DNA from: Oscillospiraceae bacterium
Lineage (GTDB): Bacteria > Bacillota > Clostridia > Oscillospirales > Ruminococcaceae
DNA length: 64,000 nucleotides
Direction of reading: 5' to 3'
NCBI GenBank assembly: GCA_017513135.1
Contig: JAFWDH010000002.1
Location: forward strand, 62,001 to 126,000
This document shows, piece after piece, positions 6,931-15,334 of this stretch. Position 1 is the first letter of the stretch; each line of letters begins with the position of its first letter. A program made the translations under genes and the position numbers. The notes beneath the pieces were generated by a model, which was given only the letters and a program-made list of their open reading frames with translations, did no database searches and was not told where the DNA came from.

Positions 6931-8937
6931 TTAAGGTTCTGCCGGTCCGTCTCCCGTGCCGGGATCGTTCCCATTGCCCGGGTCGTTGCCTGTACCCGGG
7001 TCATTGCCGGTACCCGGGTCATTGCCTGTGCCCGGATCGTTCCCGGTGCCGGGATCATTGCCGGTGCCCGGATCGTTCCCGGTGCCAGGGTCATTGCCGG
7101 TGCCCGGATCGTTCCCGGTGCCGGGGTCATTGCCGGTGCCCGGATCGTTCCCGGTGCCGGGGTCATTGCCGGTGCTGGGATCGTTTCCTGTGCCGGGATC
7201 GCTGCCGGTACCGGGGTCGTTGCCTGTGCCCGGGTCATTGCCGGTGCCAGGGTCATTGCCGGTGCCGGGGTCGCTGCCGGTGCCCGGATCGCTGCCGGTG
7301 CCCGGATCGCTGCCGGTGCCCGGATCACTGCCTGTGCCCGGATCACTGCCGGTACCGGGGTCGCTGCCTGTGCCCGGATCATTGCCGGTGCCCGGATCGC
7401 TGCCTGTACCCGGATCATTCCCAGTGCCCGGATCGCTGCCTGTACCCGGATCATTCCCAGTGCCCGGATCGCTGCCTGTACCCGGATCATTTCCGGTGCC
7501 GGGATTACTTCCTTCCGGTGTGTCTGTACCGCTCTGCGTGTTTCCGCCGCTGAGTTTGGCTATCTTTCTTGTAAACTCTTTCTTACATCTGGAGCAGGTC
7601 CCTTTCTCTTCTCCTTCCTTAAGGGTGGTCGGTTCAGTTACAGTTGTCCACTTTATATCATGCTTATCGGGATCCTTGTCCAGCTTTGCTTCCTCAACAT
7701 GCCCGCAGACTGTACAGGTCCTTCTTCTCAGTCCTTCACTGGTGCAGGTCGGTTCCGTTACAGTATTCCAGCTACCGTAACTGTGTACTTTACACTCAAG
7801 CAGTTCCCTGACCGTAAAAATGTGGTCTCCGTCCGAATTGTCCTTCCATGTGATATTCAGTCGGGAAGCCTTGCTGCAATTATCCCTGACAAAGCTGCAC
7901 AGCGCTTCCGCATACTCGGTTTCTGAACCGTATACAGCATAACCAGCGACTGTAAATCTGTGCTCTCTTTCTTCGCCTCCGGACTGCGATGCAGGAAAAG
8001 TGAACCCATCCTTGGTCAGTCTGTTTATTGCTATGGAAAGCATGCCGTCGCAGTCAATGCTTCCTTCCTCATTAGGCGTTCCTATCTGGGCAGGAACATC
8101 ACTAACGGTTCCCCTCCTGTCATCTGTCACAAGAGCGTGTGTCCGGAAATAATCCAGCACTGTCCGAAGTGCGTTCTTCGTAAGATGTATGCCGTCATCC
8201 TCAGTCATATCCGAATAAGCGTAGCCTGTTTCCGGATCAGTCAGCGCCTCAGAAGCATCAAGGAAAGGGATCCCGCAATCAAGACACATCGTCTTAAGTG
8301 CGCTGTTGAACCCTTCCGTCTCCTTTGTAGTCAGTGCACCTGCCGGCATGGTTACATCTTTCCCCAGAGGAGGTATCGACATGATTATTACATCTGTATC
8401 CGGATAAGCCGCTCTTATACTGCTCACCGCATCCTTGTAATCGCTGATAAAACTGCCGATCATTCCTGCAAGGCTGTCGGTCCCGAAACACAGAAGGACC
8501 CGCCTCGGATGCATTATCTTAACCGCCTCCGGCACTGTCACAGGTCCATCAAGTCCGGAGAAGAATACACAGGGCTCTTTTGCAGTATTCCTGATCCCTT
8601 TTCCGTCCAGACCGATCACATTGTTGTAGGTCAGCAGTCCGCTTCTGACAAATCCGAGAAAATTCCCGTCACCTATAAACAGGGTATCCATGACGTATTC
8701 TTCTCCCGCATCTTCTGTCTCCGCGAGGATTATCTTCTCCCATTCCGGTACCGACAGGCCCTTATCATCCCCATCTCTGTTTACGGGTATGAGAGGAATC
8801 CCTCCATGATTGCTGATCACATAGAACACCGTGAATATCAAAGTCACGGCAATAAAAGTCAAGGCGATCGTAGTTACGAAGCCTTTATCTATTCCTTTTG
8901 CAGAAGCCTTGCGTTTTGTTTTTGTCTGTTCCGTCAA
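6931..8937 (-). CDS. Membrane-anchored SGNH-like protein with 31 hexapeptide repeats
   Basis: A 668-residue protein, TTG start with AAGGAG eight bases upstream. It has a cytoplasmic basic N-terminus and a single membrane anchor (about residues 20-42). An SGNH-hydrolase-like domain (about 80-270) follows, then a segment with two Cys-pair repeats of the CTSEG...RTCTVCG type seen in Firmicute surface proteins (about 370-455). A C-terminal tail holds 31 GTG[N/S]DP hexapeptides. In the SGNH domain the usual GDS nucleophile motif is GDG (residues 89-91) and the block III GxN is GTD (152-154), while the C-terminal DGIH (248-251) remains. Esterase activity is therefore doubtful. The tail resembles wall- or polymer-spanning linkers. 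No sorting signal follows the repeats. Confidence 0.85.
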   Translation of the reverse strand: MTEQTKTKRKASAKGIDKGFVTTIALTFIAVTLIFTVFYVISNHGGIPLIPVNRDGDDKGLSVPEWEKIILAETEDAGEEYVMDTLFIGDGNFLGFVRSGLLTYNNVIGLDGKGIRNTAKEPCVFFSGLDGPVTVPEAVKIMHPRRVLLCFGTDSLAGMIGSFISDYKDAVSSIRAAYPDTDVIIMSIPPLGKDVTMPAGALTTKETEGFNSALKTMCLDCGIPFLDASEALTDPETGYAYSDMTEDDGIHLTKNALRTVLDYFRTHALVTDDRRGTVSDVPAQIGTPNEEGSIDCDGMLSIAINRLTKDGFTFPASQSGGEEREHRFTVAGYAVYGSETEYAEALCSFVRDNCSKASRLNITWKDNSDGDHIFTVRELLECKVHSYGSWNTVTEPTCTSEGLRRRTCTVCGHVEEAKLDKDPDKHDIKWTTVTEPTTLKEGEEKGTCSRCKKEFTRKIAKLSGGNTQSGTDTPEGSNPGTGNDPGTGSDPGTGNDPGTGSDPGTGNDPGTGSDPGTGNDPGTGSDPGTGSDPGTGSDPGTGSDPGTGSDPGTGSDPGTGNDPGTGNDPGTGNDPGTGSDPGTGNDPSTGNDPGTGNDPGTGNDPGTGNDPGTGNDPGTGNDPGTGNDPGTGNDPGTGNDPGTGNDPGTGNDPGNGNDPGTGDGPAEP
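6943..7500 (-). repeat. 31 tandem copies of an 18-bp unit (GTG[N/S]DP coding)
   Basis: 558 bp made of exactly 31 in-register 18-bp units with no indels. Variation is mostly Asn/Ser at position 4, with single Ser1, Asn2 and Asp-Gly variants near the ends. The unit contains no stop in several frames on either strand, which creates long spurious open frames across it. Confidence 0.97.
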
Positions 8938-9038
8938 TATCAGTGCTCCTTCCGGTCCGGACGTCTATTAGATTGCATTTATGATTGTAGCACTTTTCGC
9001 TCCGTAAGACATTATGTGAAGGATACAGTGCCCCGGCA

Positions 9039-9067
9039 ACAAAAAAGGCTGTCTGCCGACAGCCTTT
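9039..9067 (-). terminator. Terminator after efp and the acidic zinc-ribbon gene
   Basis: On the minus strand AAAGGCTGTC and GACAGCCTTT arms (9067-9058 and 9053-9044) are followed by TTTTTTG. Confidence 0.85.
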
Positions 9068-9091
9068 GCTGTTATGATCCTTGTCCGGAGA

Positions 9092-9577
9092 TCAGTCTTC
9101 CTCATGATGATGGTGATGATGGTGATGGCCGCAATCGCAGTCCTCGTCTTCACAATCGCCGTCACAGTCTTCGCAATCGCATTCCTCGATGTCGAACTCG
9201 ATCTTTTCTCCGCAGAACGGGCACTTTACATCCCCATTGAATATGGTGTCCTCATCAACGGAAAAACTCTTTCCGCAGGAGGGGCACTCCACATCGTAGA
9301 GATAGTCCTCATCGTCTTCGTCTTCCTCATCCTCTTCGTCGTCATCGACTCCGTAGAGAGCATCGAGGTCATCTTCGATATCATCAAGGTGCAGATCGAT
9401 CGCTTCCACTTCTTCATAGAGATCGCTGACATCATCGTCGCACTCCTGAAGCATATGAGCCATATCATCGACAAGCTCAAGAAGAGTATCGAAAATCTTT
9501 CTCTCCTTGTCACCAAGAGAGAGATCGCTGGCTTCTACCAGTCCTTTGAGAAAACCGACTTTTTCAAGAATATCCAT
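9092..9577 (-). CDS. Acidic zinc-ribbon protein with His-rich C-terminus (CD1247-N-like)
   Basis: A 161-residue protein. The start chosen is the ATG at 9577, one base after the efp stop (TAAT-ATG), with GGGAAGGG in front; the longer frame starting at 9601 lies inside efp. The N-terminus MDILEKVGFLKGL...ASDLSLGDKERKIFDTLLELVDDMA resembles the CD1247 N-terminal domain of Clostridia. An Asp/Glu stretch, a CPSCGKSF...CPFCGEKI zinc ribbon and a tail with Cys/Asp pairs ending in eight consecutive His follow. The tail looks made to bind metal ions. Function is unknown; it appears translationally coupled to efp. Confidence 0.88.
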   Translation of the reverse strand: MDILEKVGFLKGLVEASDLSLGDKERKIFDTLLELVDDMAHMLQECDDDVSDLYEEVEAIDLHLDDIEDDLDALYGVDDDEEDEEDEDDEDYLYDVECPSCGKSFSVDEDTIFNGDVKCPFCGEKIEFDIEECDCEDCDGDCEDEDCDCGHHHHHHHHEED

Positions 9578-9578
9578 A

Positions 9579-10142
9579 TTATGCCCTTCCCATATATTCA
9601 CCCGTACGGGTATCGATCTGGATCACGTCGCCCTCATTGATGAACAGCGGCACGCGTACTTCAGCTCCGGTCTCGAGTGTAGCGGGCTTAAGTGTGTTGG
9701 TTGCAGTGTTGCCTTTGAGGCCAGGCTCAGTATGGGTGACTTCCAGTTCAACGAAGTTAGGTGCTTCAATGCCAAACACGCTTCCCTTGTAGGAAAGGAT
9801 CTTGACATCCATGTTTTCCTTGACAAAGCGGAATGTGTCGGGAAGATCCTTCGCTGCGACGGGGGTCATCTCATATGTCTCGGAATCCATAAAATAATAC
9901 ATGTCTCCGTCATTATAGCTGTACTGCATGTCGCGGCGGTCTATGAACGCCTGCTCAAATTTATCAGTGGGGCTGTATGTGCGCTCGATCACGCCGCCGG
10001 TTATAACGTTTCTGACTTTCGTACGGACGAATGCGGCGCCTTTTCCGGGCTTAACATGCTGGAACTCGATGATCTGATAGACGTTGCCGTCTTCCTCAAA
10101 AGTCACACCGTTCCTGAAATCTCCTGCAGAAATCATATTCAA
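9579..10142 (-). CDS. efp: Translation elongation factor P
   Basis: A 187-residue three-domain EF-P that relieves ribosome stalling at polyproline stretches. The N-terminal KOW-like domain carries the loop KPGKGAAF whose lysine is the site modified in many bacteria. The C-terminal OB domains end with the [17 protein letters not shown] signature. The modifying enzymes (EpmA/B, YmfI or rhamnosyl type) are not in the window. A GAGGAGATT site precedes the start. The downstream zinc-ribbon gene begins one base after the stop. Confidence 0.97.
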   Translation of the reverse strand: MNMISAGDFRNGVTFEEDGNVYQIIEFQHVKPGKGAAFVRTKVRNVITGGVIERTYSPTDKFEQAFIDRRDMQYSYNDGDMYYFMDSETYEMTPVAAKDLPDTFRFVKENMDVKILSYKGSVFGIEAPNFVELEVTHTEPGLKGNTATNTLKPATLETGAEVRVPLFINEGDVIQIDTRTGEYMGRA

Positions 10143-10178
10143 TCTCCTCGCTAATATAACTACCGATTTAACTAAGTA

Positions 10179-10207
10179 ATATTATCATATAAGATATTGC
10201 CTTGCAA
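10179..10207 (-). promoter_or_regulatory. Promoter for efp
   Basis: On the minus strand TTGCAA (10207-10202), 17-bp spacer, TAATAT (10184-10179). Confidence 0.7.
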
Positions 10208-10244
10208 GAAAAACTGAGGCTTTCCTCATCTGATGTCTGTCGAC

Positions 10245-10297
10245 AAAAAAGCTGCGCCGATCCCGGAACCTGTATGGACCAGAACCGCCGGCGCAGC
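10245..10297 (-). terminator. Terminator after the malic enzyme gene
   Basis: GCTGCGCCG and CGGCGCAGC arms (10297-10289 and 10259-10251) enclose a 29-base loop and are followed on the minus strand by TTTTTT. Confidence 0.75.
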
Positions 10298-10314
10298 CAT
10301 TTGCATTTTTCTGA

Positions 10315-11487
10315 TCAGATCCTGTTGACCCCAGTCCTTACTGCAGCATCTGCGACCGCTTTGGCAACATTTTTCACCACCCTCTCATCGAAGGCTCCGG
10401 GAATTATATACTCAGCAGTCAGTTCTTCGTCGCTAATCGTGTTGGCTATCGCGTATGCCGCCGCTACCTTCATCTCATCGTTGATCTGGCTTGCTCTGAC
10501 ATCCAGTGCTCCGCGGAATATCCCGGGGAACGCGAGGACGTTGTTTATCTGGTTCGGATAGTCGCTGCGACCCGTGCCGACCACTGCCGCTCCGGCAGCT
10601 TTTGCTTCGTCAGGCATGATCTCAGGCATCGGATTTGCCATGGCGAATACGATCGGATCCCTGGCCATGGTGCCGATCATCTCTTTTGTAAGAGTCCCCG
10701 GCGCCGATACGCCTATGAACATGTCTGCACCTTTGATCGCGTCAGCCAGAGTACCCTTTACCATCTCTCTGTTTGTGATCTTTGCCATTTCTTCCTTTAC
10801 GGGATTGAGATTTTCTCTTCCTTCATAGATGGCACCGGTCCTGTCACACATGATGACGTTCCTCAGTCCCATGGATACGAGCAACTTAATGATGGCGATA
10901 CCCGCGGCTCCGGCTCCGGAAGTGACTACTTTTATATCGCGGATGTCCTTTCCGACGATCTTTAGTGCATTGACCGCAGCCGCAAGGACCACGACCGCCG
11001 TTCCGTGCTGATCGTCATGGAATATCGGTATGTCGCAAATCTCTTTTAGCTTCTGCTCGATCTCAAAGCATCTGGGGGCGGATATATCTTCCAGATTCAC
11101 GCCGCCGAAGCTGCCGGCTATGAGCGACACAGTCCTTACGATCTCATCCACATTCTTGCTTCTGACGCAGAGCGGGAAGGCATCAACGTCTGCAAATCTC
11201 TTGAACAAGGCGCACTTGCCTTCCATGACCGGCATTCCTGCTTCCGGCCCGATGTCTCCGAGGCCGAGCACGGCTGTGCCGTCAGTTATCACCGCTACCA
11301 GGTTTCCCCTTCTTGTGTAGGTATAGGAAAGATCCGTATCCTTTTCTATCTCAAGGCATGGCTCAGCCACCCCCGGAGTATATGCTACGGAGAGCTCTTC
11401 GGGTGTATTGATCGAGGCTCTCCCCACCACTTCGATCTTGCCCTTCCACTCTGCATGTGCTTTGAGCGCTATCTCTCTTCTGTCCAT
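10315..11487 (-). CDS. NAD(P)-dependent malic enzyme
   Basis: A 390-residue short-form malic enzyme that converts malate to pyruvate and CO2. It has the malic N-terminal domain with SVAYTPGVAEPCLEI, the metal/substrate block DDQHGTAVVVLAAAVNAL, and a Rossmann nucleotide site SGAGAAGIAIIKLL. The short form (about 390-400 aa) typical of Firmicutes lacks the phosphotransacetylase tail. Cofactor choice cannot be read with confidence. AAAGGAG precedes the ATG. The gene is monocistronic between its own leader and terminator. Confidence 0.93.
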   Translation of the reverse strand: MDRREIALKAHAEWKGKIEVVGRASINTPEELSVAYTPGVAEPCLEIEKDTDLSYTYTRRGNLVAVITDGTAVLGLGDIGPEAGMPVMEGKCALFKRFADVDAFPLCVRSKNVDEIVRTVSLIAGSFGGVNLEDISAPRCFEIEQKLKEICDIPIFHDDQHGTAVVVLAAAVNALKIVGKDIRDIKVVTSGAGAAGIAIIKLLVSMGLRNVIMCDRTGAIYEGRENLNPVKEEMAKITNREMVKGTLADAIKGADMFIGVSAPGTLTKEMIGTMARDPIVFAMANPMPEIMPDEAKAAGAAVVGTGRSDYPNQINNVLAFPGIFRGALDVRASQINDEMKVAAAYAIANTISDEELTAEYIIPGAFDERVVKNVAKAVADAAVRTGVNRI

Positions 11488-11512
11488 TCTTACTCTCCTT
11501 TGACAGACACCC

Positions 11513-11533
11513 GTACATCTGTTGCCGATGTAC
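11513..11533. promoter_or_regulatory. Inverted repeat in the malic enzyme leader
   Basis: GTACATC and GATGTAC arms with a 7-base centre, 26 bp upstream of the malic enzyme start. It may be an operator or an mRNA hairpin. On the minus strand a TTGCTA-17-TACATC promoter would overlap it. Confidence 0.4.
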
Positions 11534-11587
11534 AGTTAATCGCTGCATATAGCAACGAGATCATATATAAATTCATATAACCCGGGT

Positions 11588-12064
11588 TCACGCTTCCCTG
11601 ACCCATTTTCCGGTGATGTGTTCAGGTCTCAGCGCGAACATCAGTGTACCCGGGCCGGACCTCTTTATCTCATTTGCAATGTAATCAGCATCATCAGTGA
11701 ATTTACGGCTCAGTTTCTCCGCTATGCTGTAAACAGTCTTCTGGTCCTCTATTATCTCTATCCTGCCGAATACTACTGCACTCCGTATCGTCAGAGCCCA
11801 GTCTCCCTCTTCTTTGACTCCGCTGTCATAGACGCAGAAAGAAGCCTTGTCGCATCTTTTTATGGCGTCGACCTTATGTCCTGCCTTGCCGCTGTGAAAA
11901 TACAGTTTGCCGTCCTCTTCACAATAATAGTGATTGAGCGGGATCCCGTACGGATATCCGTCATCTCCCTGTACCGAGAGGACCCCGCGGAGTTCCTTTC
12001 TCAGCAGGTCAAGAGTCTCTTCCTCACTCAGCCGTCTTCCTGCTCTTGCTACATCTCTGAACAT
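11588..12064 (-). CDS. Pyridoxamine 5'-phosphate oxidase-fold flavoprotein (NimA-like)
   Basis: A 158-residue split-barrel protein with GVLSVQGDDGYPYGIPLNHYY, GKLYFHSGKAGHKVDAI and CVYDSG blocks, as in the NimA/Pdx-like family of small flavin-binding proteins. Some members reduce nitroimidazoles; most have no known substrate. The ATG at 12064 has AAGGAG nine bases upstream. A TTG 21 bp further out would itself overlap that site and is not preferred. It follows the nucleoside hydrolase genes by 25 bp and probably belongs to their transcript. Confidence 0.82.
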   Translation of the reverse strand: MFRDVARAGRRLSEEETLDLLRKELRGVLSVQGDDGYPYGIPLNHYYCEEDGKLYFHSGKAGHKVDAIKRCDKASFCVYDSGVKEEGDWALTIRSAVVFGRIEIIEDQKTVYSIAEKLSRKFTDDADYIANEIKRSGPGTLMFALRPEHITGKWVREA

Positions 12065-12089
12065 GATTCCTTTCTCCTTGGACAACCGG

Positions 12090-13043
12090 TCATCTGTATC
12101 TTCTGAACGCGTCTATATGCATTTTAACGAAAATATCCCTGTCCAGATCAAATGCTACCATAGTATTTGGTCTCCTGTCTGTACAGTTTTCATCTGTCAC
12201 AGTGCATGCGCGTGTGTACTGTCCGTTCAGATCCACTTCCACATAGCATGGCTTCGTCCGGAGCACCGCAGGATTGATCAGCCACGCCACGGGGACCGAG
12301 TCATAAATGACCGCTCTTCGCTCTCCCGTCAGTTTTTCATTTGCAGCCAGATAATCCCTGCTCATGTCATAGTAGAATCTGCCGACGCTGCCGCCGATCA
12401 GCCTGAACATCTCAAGATCGTCTTTGATGAAATAAGCTTTTTCTGCTGACTCCAGCCCGCACATGACTATGCGCACGCCGCTCTGCAGCACTATCTGAGC
12501 CGCCTCAGGATCAGCCACGATGTTCGCTTCTCCGGCCGGAAGCATATTGCCTCCGTATACAGACCCTCCCATCATTGCTATCCCGTCGATCCTCTTTCTG
12601 ATATCAGGATAAGCAATCAGAAGCGTGGCGATATTTGTGAGCGGTCCCAGAGATATCAGTGTCACTCTGGTCTCTTCCTTCTCTATCAGCTCCGCCATAT
12701 AGCTCACTGCATCAGAATCTACTTCTATGTGAACAGGATCCGGAAGCGTGTAACCTACGTTTCCGAGCCCATCCTTCCCGTGAAGAAACGCCCCCCTGGT
12801 ATTTGAGTAGTTCCTGCTTTTACCGAACAGCGGGCCGGACGCTCCTTTCGCTACTCTCGCACGTTTTTCTAGAAGCTCCAGTATCTTGATCGCATTCAGT
12901 GTTGACGTGTCGACAGCCACATTTCCGTAACTCGTGGTGATGCCCAGGACTTTGAGAAGCGGTGAACTGAACGCAAGCATGACTGCGTAGGCATCGTCGA
13001 CTCCCATATCAGTATCAATAATGACAGGTATCCTCTGGCTCAT
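12090..13043 (-). CDS. Ribonucleoside hydrolase (IUNH family)
   Basis: A 317-residue inosine-uridine nucleoside hydrolase that cleaves the N-glycosidic bond of ribonucleosides. The N-terminal DTDMGVDDA motif holds the catalytic Asp12 and the Ca-binding Asp16-Asp17. A SLGPLTNIATLL block, a GGNMLPAGEANIVADPEAA block and a C-terminal YDSVPVAWLINP follow, the last with the Ca-binding Asp but Tyr in place of the usual His. Its start overlaps the stop of the upstream paralogue by four bases (ATGA), so the two are translationally coupled. Confidence 0.92.
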   Translation of the reverse strand: MSQRIPVIIDTDMGVDDAYAVMLAFSSPLLKVLGITTSYGNVAVDTSTLNAIKILELLEKRARVAKGASGPLFGKSRNYSNTRGAFLHGKDGLGNVGYTLPDPVHIEVDSDAVSYMAELIEKEETRVTLISLGPLTNIATLLIAYPDIRKRIDGIAMMGGSVYGGNMLPAGEANIVADPEAAQIVLQSGVRIVMCGLESAEKAYFIKDDLEMFRLIGGSVGRFYYDMSRDYLAANEKLTGERRAVIYDSVPVAWLINPAVLRTKPCYVEVDLNGQYTRACTVTDENCTDRRPNTMVAFDLDRDIFVKMHIDAFRRYR

Positions 13044-14014
13044 TCTGCATCCCTCCTGTCATAAGTCCTCAGGCAGCGGAAATAAAAATCGGCAAACATG
13101 TCTCTTGAAGTGTATATGGCAAGACGCACGTTGGGATCATCCGTAAAACGTCTTCCGAAATCGAAGAGAGTCCTCCCGCTGCTTATATCGCTTCTGAGCT
13201 CAACCATCGTGTAGACATTCGAAGCCGAGATCGCAGCAGGTATAGAGAGAACGAATGCTGCCGCCGCATCATGCCAGAACGTCCTGCGGACATCCTCATT
13301 CTCGGGCAGCAACCCGTTCAGACCGAATCTGGCGACCCTTTCTCTCTCACAGCTTGCCAGGATATCCTTCCACGGGTTCGACCCGGCAGTCCCTGCCAGT
13401 CTTTCCGCATCAGCATCATCAAGATAAGCCGACCCGCAGAACTGCAGATCGACAAGGTCGATCTGTCTGAATCCCGCATCCAGCACGCATTTGAACGCGT
13501 GCGGATCGCTGTATACGTTATACTCCGCATACGCAGTTGCATTTCCGGCCTTTGAGGCCCCTGCAGCGATGGTTATCCGTTTTATGTATTTGGGCAGATC
13601 CCTGTGGCGTATTACGGCTATAGCGATATTGGTTAGAGGACCGGTGCAGAAAAGCTCAGCCTCTCCGTCTGATTCAACAGCCTTACGGTATATGAACTCC
13701 CACGGCAATTCTCCGGTCTCTGCACTGAAGGTGCTTTCCCTGTCAAACTGTTCTATCGCAGAACATCCATCCGGAGCTGCGGCACCGCCCCTCCTCACCA
13801 GAAGAGGTCTCTGCGCGCCCGGTATCACCGGGCATTCGATACCGCAGATATCCCTGAGCCACGCGGCATGGACCGCAGCCTCTCCTGCCGGGGCGCTGCC
13901 GAACACCGTACATATGCCCTGTATCTCGAAAAGCCCGCATCCGGAAACAAGCATGGCCGCATGAACAAAACCACACCCCGTATCAGTATCTATTATGAGA
14001 GGTCTTTTAGTCAT
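13040..14014 (-). CDS. Nucleoside hydrolase paralogue lacking part of the Ca site
   Basis: A 324-residue IUNH-fold protein next to and overlapping an intact paralogue. The N-terminal motif reads DTDTGCGFVHA: the first two Asp remain (9 and 11) but the Asp-Asp pair that ligates Ca is Gly15-Phe16. The TGPLTNIAIAVI block and the C-terminal WHDAAAAFVLS with His-Asp remain. It may be catalytically weak, changed in specificity, or a partner subunit of the intact enzyme. It is the first gene of the transcript with the hydrolase and the NimA-like gene. Confidence 0.87.
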   Translation of the reverse strand: MTKRPLIIDTDTGCGFVHAAMLVSGCGLFEIQGICTVFGSAPAGEAAVHAAWLRDICGIECPVIPGAQRPLLVRRGGAAAPDGCSAIEQFDRESTFSAETGELPWEFIYRKAVESDGEAELFCTGPLTNIAIAVIRHRDLPKYIKRITIAAGASKAGNATAYAEYNVYSDPHAFKCVLDAGFRQIDLVDLQFCGSAYLDDADAERLAGTAGSNPWKDILASCERERVARFGLNGLLPENEDVRRTFWHDAAAAFVLSIPAAISASNVYTMVELRSDISSGRTLFDFGRRFTDDPNVRLAIYTSRDMFADFYFRCLRTYDRRDAE

Positions 14015-14144
14015 TTTGTCTCCCGGTTTTCACGGCTTAGTTTTCTCAGTAATACTAGTATAATATAATACCAGATGTATACGCTAAACAAGACGCAGCT
14101 GTGTTTGAGAACCAGCAGTCAGAAACCTCCGTGGAGAAGATACG

Positions 14145-14678
14145 ATGCGAGAAAAGACCTATAGAACCGCTCTCGGCGGGATACTGTCCGCTTTGGCGCT
14201 TTCTTTCCTGTTCCTTGGATCCGTTTTCCCCTTTGCCGAGATCGCCGGTCCGGCGCTTGCTTCAGTATGCGTTCTCCTCGCGACAGTTGAGTTTTCAGCA
14301 AAAGCTGCGGCTGCCGTATACGCAGCAGTATCTCTTCTTGGGTTCCTCGTCGTACCGGACAAAGAGTCTGTGCTGCTATTTATTTTCTTTTTCGGCTGGT
14401 TTCCCATGCTCAAGCTCCGTGCCGATCTCCGGCTCGGTCCTTTACCGTCTCTTCTTGTTAAGCTGGCATGTTTCAATATCTCCGTGTTTCTGATGTACTG
14501 GCTCATCCTCAAGATCTTTGTCATGGAGTCTGTTGCGGCTGAGTTTTCCGATTATTCGGTCGGAATGTATATCCTGCTCATCGTTCTTTCAAACATCACT
14601 ATCGTTATAATGGATTTTGCGTTCTCAAAAGTCATTTTTCTCTACAGAAACGTCTGGAGAAAAAAGCTTGTTCGCTGA
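14145..14678 (+). CDS. Small multi-pass membrane protein
   Basis: A 177-residue protein with about five membrane helices (ALGGILSALALSFLFLGSVF at the N-terminus). The overall look is like substrate-binding S components of ECF transporters or DUF2232-type proteins, but no signature settles this. A GGAGAAG site precedes the ATG at 14145. It stands alone between a divergent nucleoside hydrolase operon and a terminator. No ECF ATPase or T component is nearby. Confidence 0.75.
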   Translation: MREKTYRTALGGILSALALSFLFLGSVFPFAEIAGPALASVCVLLATVEFSAKAAAAVYAAVSLLGFLVVPDKESVLLFIFFFGWFPMLKLRADLRLGPLPSLLVKLACFNISVFLMYWLILKIFVMESVAAEFSDYSVGMYILLIVLSNITIVIMDFAFSKVIFLYRNVWRKKLVR

Positions 14679-14707
14679 AGACGCCTGTCCTGCATAATAT
14701 CGAAACA

Positions 14708-14750
14708 AGAGAAGGAGCATCCGCGCGATGCTCCTTCTCTATCTGTTTTT
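14708..14750 (+). terminator. Terminator between convergent genes
   Basis: A 14-bp stem (AGAGAAGGAGCATC at 14708-14721 with 14727-14740) followed by ATCTGTTTTT. It ends the membrane protein gene and lies just before the convergent lipoprotein gene's stop. Confidence 0.85.
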
Positions 14751-14761
14751 CCGTTATGAGA

Positions 14762-15334
14762 TCAGGCTGTCTCCGTTCCTTCCTCGCCCTCGGGTTCAGG
14801 TTCGGGAACATAGGTGAGTATCTCATTTATCTTTTCTGCGGCAGCGGATACTTCAGCTGCTCTGCCGGACTGATCGGGCCAGCAGAAGATATACTGCTCA
14901 TCAAGAGCCCCATCCTCCGGCTGTGTCCCGACAAATACCCCGTATGTTCCGCCGGAGTCAATGATCAGATCGTGCACGAAGAGAGTCGAATCGGAACTTA
15001 CCGGCTCCACGAAGACAGCATCAACTCCCTGCGCAATAAAGTAGCTGACATGATGCTCCTGTTCAAGCAGGTCGCCTTCTGAGTACATAAAATCCACAGT
15101 ATATCTTGCGGTCTCGGTCTCCAATCTGGCAAATGCTCTTTCAAGTTCATCCTTGTATTCCTGTGAACTCTCGCTCTCGGAGGAATAAAGCACCGCTCCG
15201 ATATAGTAAGGCACCTGTACTACCGGCTCCGGTTCGGGTTCTTCCCCGCAGGAAGAAAGCACGAATATGAGCATCAGGCACAAAAACCCACAGATTATAC
15301 GGCTGAGATTTTTTCTGGTAAATATTGCAGTCAT
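14762..15334 (-). CDS. Lipoprotein resembling one lobe of a sugar-binding protein
   Basis: A 190-residue lipoprotein with a basic N-terminus, a hydrophobic signal and the lipobox LSSC (Cys at about residue 29). The mature part (YYIGAVLYSSESESSQEYKDELERAF...LLEQEHHVSYFIAQGVDAVFVEPVSSDS) resembles the N-terminal lobe of class I periplasmic sugar-binding proteins, but at about half their length. The C-terminus is Glu/Pro rich. No ABC permease is adjacent. It could be a truncated binding protein or a single-lobe sensor. AGGAG lies upstream of the ATG. Confidence 0.75.
   Translation of the reverse strand: MTAIFTRKNLSRIICGFLCLMLIFVLSSCGEEPEPEPVVQVPYYIGAVLYSSESESSQEYKDELERAFARLETETARYTVDFMYSEGDLLEQEHHVSYFIAQGVDAVFVEPVSSDSTLFVHDLIIDSGGTYGVFVGTQPEDGALDEQYIFCWPDQSGRAAEVSAAAEKINEILTYVPEPEPEGEEGTETA

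Noticed and set aside
6943-7500. CRISPR array
   Set aside because: Units are contiguous with no spacers and lie in frame within a protein gene.
6837-7926. Several long overlapping frames on both strands across the repeat tract
   Set aside because: They exist only because the 18-bp repeat has no stop in those frames; composition is simple repetition and they lack ribosome sites.
7960-9240. A 426-codon plus-strand frame opposite the SGNH and zinc-ribbon genes
   Set aside because: It is antisense to two well-supported genes, has no SD and its product has no domain.
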